Source: Platycnemis pennipes (taxonomy: Eukaryota; Arthropoda; Insecta; Odonata; Platycnemididae). Taken from it: DNA of 64,000 nucleotides. Positions 58,575-64,000 of this stretch are shown piece by piece; the stretch's first letter is position 1, and the number at the start of each line of letters is the position of its first letter. Where the stretch lies: positions 18,679,805 through 18,743,804 of the forward strand of contig OW121856.1 in NCBI GenBank assembly GCA_933228895.1, read 5' to 3'. The notes below the pieces were generated by a model, which was given only the letters and a program-made list of their open reading frames with translations, did no database searches and was not told the origin of the DNA. The translations under genes were made by a program, and so were the position numbers.

Positions 58575-58806
58575 TTGGTATGTTGGTATGTTGGTATGAG
58601 TACTTAAAGCTAACCCTACTAACAGAATGTTTTTGCATGTTTGCTTTGCAATTTCTATCTTTTTTAAATAGTGTAGTTCTGACTACTATATTAATACTAT
58701 TCCTTTTTTATGCATGATATGTAGTGCATGTTTGGTGAGCAATCACCCCCTGCCACACACCCTTGTGGTGGCTTGCAGGGTATTATGTAGATGTAGATAG
58801 ATAGAT
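58575..58806 (+). mobile_element. LINE-A 3' UTR, hairpin and tail, with a tandem 8-mer at its 5' edge
   Basis: TTGGTATG is repeated three times at 58575-58598, at the point where LINE-A similarity (GTTGGTATAAGG in other copies) begins. The 3' UTR, the complete terminal hairpin (CCCTGCCACACACCCTTGTG, then GTGGCTTGCAGGG) and a tail GTAGATGTAGATAGATAGATG follow. The TAGATAGA tail is the clearest tail in the window. Confidence 0.8.
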
Positions 58807-58875
58807 GTAGGAGTGCTCGTACAGAGACGAGGCCCCGGCAGCAAGGGCCCAGCGATGGACGCCATGCTACACACG

Positions 58876-59231
58876 CAGGCACGAAGCCTGAGGGAGGATT
58901 ATGAGGCCTCAAACCCCCCTCCGAAATTTTTCACAATGATTTCGTTGTTCTGATTTCAACTGGGCATAATAATTCAGAATACACTGCGTATAATATTTGT
59001 GTTAAGTGTCTTGAAAGGTGATCACTAATTTGATGCATGTGTACGGTTAATAATTGTTCTTTTCAATCTGATGTATATGCATGCGTTGGACTTCTGTTAT
59101 GCGCTGAAAATTAAGGAGGAGATTTGTGTCATGTCGGCACCGAAAGAGCAAGGTTGATTTGTTTCAAGTTACGGTACCATGCACCTATGTAGCCCCCTAC
59201 CCAGCGAAGCAAATTTCTGGCTACGAGCCTG
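58876..59231 (-). mobile_element. hAT-type MITE, copy 3
   Basis: Ends CAGGCACGAAGCC and GGCTACGAGCCTG are inverted complements. The flanks TACACACG (58868-58875) and TACACAAG (59232-59239) are an almost perfect 8-bp duplication. It aligns in reverse with copies 1 and 2 at its right side (GATTTGTGTCATGTCGGCACC). It carries a left interior (AACTGGGCATAATAATTCAG, then TTAAGTGTCTTGAAAG) shared only with copy 4. Confidence 0.8.
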
Positions 59232-59239
59232 TACACAAG

Positions 59240-59966
59240 GTGAATGGGACGAGAGTGGACAAGCGAGTGACTGACGGAATAGAACGGGTTCTCCCTGGAC
59301 AAAGGCGCACGAGAGACGAGGGCGAGCTAAAAGAAGGGCCCAAAGAGGCTGTGGGGCCCACGCTCCCTAGCCGAGGGCATCACAATTCGCGGCGGACCCG
59401 GACTCCCTCGGCCACGAGGCGAAGGCTCGCATACCAGAGATTATTCGAACAAACAACAGCGCAGGCCCAGTCCTCGGGAGGCCGGAGTGGCCAAGGGGCG
59501 GCAAGGGCCCGGAGGCCCCCGAAGCATCGGAGGGGAAGGGCTGAGCAGCCTACAGAGAACGATGAATGAACTTCAGCACATCAATGCGACAATATAATCT
59601 ACTATAGGTTGCTTTCTAATCGGGCAGACTCACTCAAGTGTTGGTATCCCACTACGGAATTGCCATTTCGAAGATTGAAACGGGGTAAAAACAAGCCATT
59701 TTGGCGTAACGTAGCATCTAGTGAATATTGAGTTTAATTATAAATTGGAAAAACGCCACTTCTTCGAGAAAATGACAACTATTTCGCAATTAATAACATT
59801 GTATAAGTTTAAAACGAAAACGCGAAATCTCTAGACTAAGACAAGAACGTCGCAATTGTCCACACTGCAAACTTCAGCATTAGTGCGAACGCGTACGATG
59901 CCGTGAAAAAAGTTTAAATCGCGCGGCGACTGGTCGAAATCAATTGGAAGATTGCAATATTTCGAC
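59240..59966. other. GC-rich island at about 59290-59540, no gene recognised
   Basis: The island has an open plus-strand frame that starts inside the MITE, so it is not a gene. The rest is AT-rich. Confidence 0.4.
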
Positions 59967-60989
59967 AATGGGATCGTTTACCAGGTTTTAATTTCTGAAT
60001 TTGATAGAGTTTGTAAATTAAAAGAACGTATTTTTCCTTTCTCCAATCCGCCACGTAGTTTTCCAGTTATAAGCGGTGGAAAACTGTTTTTAACCCTTTC
60101 GTTTTGGTGGGCGTGCGAAAGACTCCTACGTCATCCCTTCGTCCAATCACAACATAGACTACGCAGCTCCTTCGTCCAATCACAATGGGGGATACACAGC
60201 TGATTCCGCCAATGGAAATGGTAGTTCGACTCCATGCGGGGTATTTCGAAAGGAATTGCATACCACGCTTCATCGTAATTTGCGAATAAGTATGTAAATT
60301 GCAGCACACTTTAATGCACGCCGCGATAAATACGAATATTGCCGAGTGAATTTCGTTGTTCATTATTTCAGGCTATTAACAGGACACGCCAGGAGCTACT
60401 GGTGCTTCAGCTCCCTCCTCCCTCTCCCCCGAAATTTTTTCCCAATAATTTTGTTGTTCCGATTTTAACTGGGCATTATAATCCAGGTTATACTGCATAT
60501 AATTCAAGTGTTAAGTGTCTTGAAAGTGATCACTAGTTTGATGCATGAGTGTAGTTAATAATTGTTCTTTTCAAGCTGAGATTTTGGGTATATTCTGAGT
60601 ATGGGTTGAACTTCTGTTCAGGGGTCGGTCAAATTAGCTGCTTCATAACGAGGTAAGCAGTGAACTTTACCAGTAAAAAGAGATAAGTGAGGGCACTGTA
60701 AAAGTAAATATCAAACACTGAAAATTAAGGGAAGAGATTTGTTACAAGTCGGCACTGAATGGGCAAGGCAGATTTGTTTTAAGTTACGCTGCACTAGATT
60801 TATCCCCCCCTCGAAGCAAATTTCTGGATACGTGCCTGTCGGTGGAATCACCTTTTGCGAATTTTAATTTTTAATCTGTGACTGAAAGGCTCTGGTTAGA
60901 AGAAACGTTTTTCAACTAAGTTCATTTTTCGATTCTCTCAAACTATTTCGTGAATAAAATTGCGATTTCAGTTCCGGCTATTCGCATCA
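59967..60989 (-). mobile_element. AATGGGG-ended repeat, copy 3, split by a hAT MITE
   Basis: The left piece (59967-60240) is the reverse complement of the right half of copies 1 and 2, starting AATGGGATCGTTTACC. It contains CTTCGTCCAATCACAA twice, 45 bp apart. The right piece (60839-60989) continues with CACCTTTTGCGAATTTTAATTT and ends near GCGATTTCAGTTCCGG. Between them lie about 150 bp of unmatched DNA and the hAT MITE at 60391-60838. Confidence 0.7.
60391..60838 (-). mobile_element. hAT-type MITE, copy 4, longest interior
   Basis: The right end is GGATACGTGCCTG and the left end GGAGCTACTGGTGCTTCAG. It carries both the interior of copy 3 (TTTTAACTGGGCATTATAAT, GTGTCTTGAAAGTGATCAC) and that of copies 1 and 2 (AGTGAACTTTACCAGTAAAAAGAGATAAG, GTAAATATCAAACACTGAAAATTAAGG). 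It therefore best represents the parent. I found no matching 8-bp flanks, so the left end is probably rearranged. Confidence 0.75.
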
Positions 60990-63719
60990 ATGGAAAAGAT
61001 GAAAAAAAGACCGTTAACGCTGGGACAGAAACAAAATGTAATGAATCGTATCTATCGTCCCAAGAAAATGAGAGCCGGGCATAGCAACCCCAGCATCTCA
61101 ACTACACGTGTCTCCGCGAATGAGAATTCCACCCCTTTATATATCTCCACGTTGATAAAAGGAGAGCATCGCGATGTTAGAGGTGTGCCTCACATGGATT
61201 AGCGAAGAAGTCACACAATCGTTACACATCAATCAAAGCCACACAATCGTTAATACAATGGATGAAAAGACAATTATTTGAGCAATTGTTAAGAATATTC
61301 ATCGAATTAATGGAGAGGAATACTTCTGCTACCTTTACAACACAAATAATATGAAACACGTCAAGATTATAACTAATGTCACAACGCAATACTATGAAAC
61401 GCACGTTGGCCAGTAGTGAGAAGGCGAGTGCATTTGACGATGAGAGTACCGCACCCATCCCGGACGACAGATAAGCCAGAGGGGCAGGGGAGGGCGGTTT
61501 CAGGCGTGGGGGGGCAGCCCCTCTCCCAGGCGGAGGACAGGGGGAGAACAAATGAAAGGAGAGCCACGCACGGAGATTAGCGGAGTCGGGGCGAGGGGAC
61601 GCGCAAGGGCTGCTTCGGCCCTTTCTCAAAGGGGGACGGCGTCGGACGCGCATCGAGGAGCTAAAGAGCTCCGCGACACTACGATTTGAGCGCGATATAT
61701 CGCAGCTCGATACGGAGATGACACCCAACACGACATATCGGCAAGCCAAGCTACTCGATATCACGTGGAATCACGCGACATGCAATCCCATGTTTTGCGT
61801 AATACCACACGATGTGCGACGCCATGCGAGAAGAAATGTAAGTAGGAAGTTATCACGCGAAACATTGCCCATTTATTGGACGAAGTCGATAGAGCGAACG
61901 ATTGTGCGAAGCTTCGCGGAGTGATACTCAAGTCGGCGTAGGGCAAATCCCAACGAGGAGGAATGGTGGGGGGTCCTTGGCCCACCCGGCGATGCCACGC
62001 CCCAACGGACACGGTAGAAGGGACCCAAAAAAGCGAAAACAAAAGCAAGCAGTTATTGCGTGTCAATGCCGTTGCAAACCTAATTTATGGTATAAAAATT
62101 TCTGCCAGGACCGGAATGGATTTGTGCAACTTAAAAATTAATTATCGAGACTAATCAGAAACATCGTGTAAAGAGGTGGGACCTCTGATGTTTCTCACTT
62201 TGGTGGCCGAATGATCGATGTACATATTCTTTCCCGAAGATGCTCCGATTGCAAGGACTCAAGACATTGATTGCCACAAAAAAGGTTTTCACATTATTTC
62301 ACATGTCTTCCAATGCATAACATTTTGATAGCGCCCTTAAAAATGATACAAAGGATGATTCGGTTCCTCTTCGAAGACTTCAGTCGCTCGCGTATCACCG
62401 GACCAGCCCTACGCACTGAATTAGGCCCGATCACCAAGGGGGACAACATTTTTACTCGAAGACGCGGATCCACGCAAGTGCGGCGCTCGGTCCTTGGATC
62501 GTTCTGCACGATCCTTAAGAGGCAGATTTTCCAAAAATGTCGGCGAATACACGTCGCAACGATCCAATTTCATCCAAGGAACGAGGCTGGTGGCGAGATG
62601 GTGCAATGCAGGAAAGCGTCTTTCGCAACGAAGCAAATATATTTACGCGAAGATAACTATAGACAGGGCGAGTGATGAAGAAACCCGACAGTGAATGCAC
62701 CACCTCCCGACGACGTGGACCAACGGGACTTGTACGACTTCTACCGGGCGGAGCGAGAGGTTCTGTCCACATGAGACATTCAGGAAATCTGGAGTGGCGT
62801 TCTGCCTCGGAGACAGCCTCTGGTTGGGCAACGCCGTCCGCATGACCACTCGCGACCACTTAATGCCATTCACTACATCATGGCGTCCATTAATAATGTA
62901 TATACTCGCCCCAAAAACGTTTCCCTATCAGTTGCGAAAAAAATTGAATGCAATTTTCCGTCTTCACCTCAAACTACTACTTGTTATGAGATGACCTCAT
63001 TACATGACCACAAGCAAGTCCTACAGCTGAGAACTGTCACATACGCCAAAAATTGGTGTTATCTTTCTGTAGCCATGCAACGCATTGCTGAGGTTTAATG
63101 CGGGGAAACCGGAGACTAGAAAACAATAGAATGTTCAGAAACTGTAACTCCCTCCAACAAAGGACCACAACACCATGGATGAAACCATAAAAATATAACG
63201 AATTTAATATTTTAAGCTTGTTTATATTTCATCAAGGCAGCAAGTCGAAAGCAAAAGGATCCCAAAGCAAAAGGATGCACAAGCGAAAATATATAAGGAA
63301 TGTTTATAATCAATATTGAAATTTTATTTCAAGTTTTACCTTTCAGAAATATATATTAACTCTCTAATTACTAGATTACTACTTCACAGTTTTATAAGTA
63401 CAACGAAAAACAAACACTGAATGTAATACTGAGATGGTTATTTTCGAGTTAAGTCCCTCCACCATAAGCTTGGACGAAAAATTCTCTCGTCGAATGATTT
63501 CCACAGTATAATAACAATGGAATACTGCCTCAACACTTAGCACTCTAGCTTCAATGAACGGCACTGTAGTTAATGCCCTCATTTCCTCGTAAAGATATAC
63601 TTCGTTCAATAAACCTTCAAGACAATCTTCAATAATACTGCAATATGTACTTCCTTCAGCCAGAATATATGGCAGTAATAAGCCTCTGAATTACACCAGT
63701 TCCAACGAGAATAGATAAC
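60990..63719. other. No gene recognised; GC-rich island at about 61420-61680
   Basis: Small structures: the direct repeat CACACAATCGTTA near 61212 and 61239; a hairpin at 62157-62195 (arms AGAAACATC, inner arms AGAGGT, loop GGG); the direct repeat AAAGCAAAAGGAT near 63250 and 63266. The frame at 61222-61764 on the minus strand crosses the GC island and has no recognisable domain. Confidence 0.4.
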
Positions 63720-64000
63720 CTGTCCTGAGCTGCGGGAAGGGCTGAACTTTTCGTGAGTTTCCGTGATGCGGACCAAGAGGGCGTCGTTCTCTCCGAGCGA
63801 GTCCCCGCCGTTCACGAGAAACGCGAGGAAGGGGAGGGTGGGGAGGGGACGAGAGAGAGGACGGGGAGGGTGGGGACGAGAGGGGAGGGACGGGCTGAGA
63901 GACCTCAACTGGCGGCGGGGAGGAGCAGCTGCCACTCCTCCGAAGCGAAACCCCCCACCCCTCGCGCCGGCCTGGGGCGAGGAACAGGGGCGGCAGGGAA
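63720..64000. other. GC-rich island running off the window
   Basis: Sequence becomes GC-rich with GGGGAGGG runs and a GAGGGGAGGGACGGG core and continues beyond the right edge. Its CpG content would suit a promoter or first exon of a gene outside the window, but nothing here proves this. Confidence 0.35.

Noticed and set aside
61222..61764. 180-codon minus-strand frame
   Set aside because: Runs through a GC-rich island with low-complexity Pro/Ser/Arg content and has no recognisable domain or conserved motif.
1..64000. CRISPR array, bacterial operon or integrated virus
   Set aside because: No regularly spaced repeats, no ribosome-binding-site-led gene strings and no viral gene motifs; the repeat content is that of an animal genome.

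Overview
The window looks like intergenic or intronic DNA from a large, repeat-rich animal genome, most likely an arthropod. The basis is the absence of dense open reading frames, many decayed non-LTR retrotransposon (LINE) 3' ends, several tRNA-derived SINEs, and short inverted-repeat DNA elements with target-site duplications. I associate the LINE terminal hairpin and the tRNA SINEs with insect and other arthropod genomes, but I cannot name the species. A palaeopteran or polyneopteran insect is only a guess. No host protein-coding gene, functional tRNA, rRNA or CRISPR array is supported. Nearly all open frames here are short, overlap on both strands, or come from GC-rich low-complexity patches.

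The dominant repeat, called LINE-A here, is a non-LTR retrotransposon present as at least 19 5'-truncated remnants on both strands (near 1.8, 3.7, 4.7-5.2, 6.3, 8.5, 12.1, 14.1, 19.3-19.6, 23.1, 26.2-26.8, 33.7, 40.9-41.3, 42.6, 43.0-43.5, 49.0-49.2, 53.6, 54.9-55.3, 57.2, 57.6-58.0 and 58.6-58.8 kb). The longest copies keep the C-terminal end of a reverse-transcriptase ORF. They then have about 250-400 bp of 3' UTR, a conserved two-part hairpin and a short tail of GTAGAT/TAGA units. A second family, LINE-B, is seen as an RT C-terminal piece at 49.6-50.5 kb, a short piece at 58.05-58.20 kb, and an antisense RT-core piece at 53.2-53.5 kb that may be the same type. A third possible LINE end lies at 24.7-24.9 kb.

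The DNA elements are: a hAT-type MITE family with four copies (5.8, 46.6, 58.9 and 60.4 kb), two with clear 8-bp target duplications and one with an approximate one; a piggyBac-like MITE with TTAA ends (22.4 kb); a foldback MITE family starting GGGCC (2.9-3.5 and 54.0-54.4 kb); and a roughly 530-bp repeat with short inverted ends starting AATGGGG (15.5, 27.8 and 60 kb). Its third copy is split by a hAT MITE. tRNA-derived SINEs occur near 4.1, 16.9-17.4, 25.7, 29.7, 37.2, 42.9, 50.04-50.33 and 54.6 kb. The 50.0 kb SINE sits inside LINE-B with a perfect 10-bp target duplication.

Between the repeats the sequence alternates AT-rich stretches with GC-rich islands of 200-500 bp, often with G/A on one strand and C/T on the other (for example 9.0-9.4, 16.1-16.5, 23.6-24.1, 30.3-30.7, 35.6-36.0, 40.5-40.9, 48.5-49.0 and 63.7-64.0 kb). 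These could be CpG-island promoters, first exons or compositional relics; none carries a recognisable protein. The most unusual single structures are a near-perfect 45-bp-arm palindrome at 11021-11119 and 17-18 bp perfect palindromes inside LINE-A copies at 14.1 and 26.4 kb.
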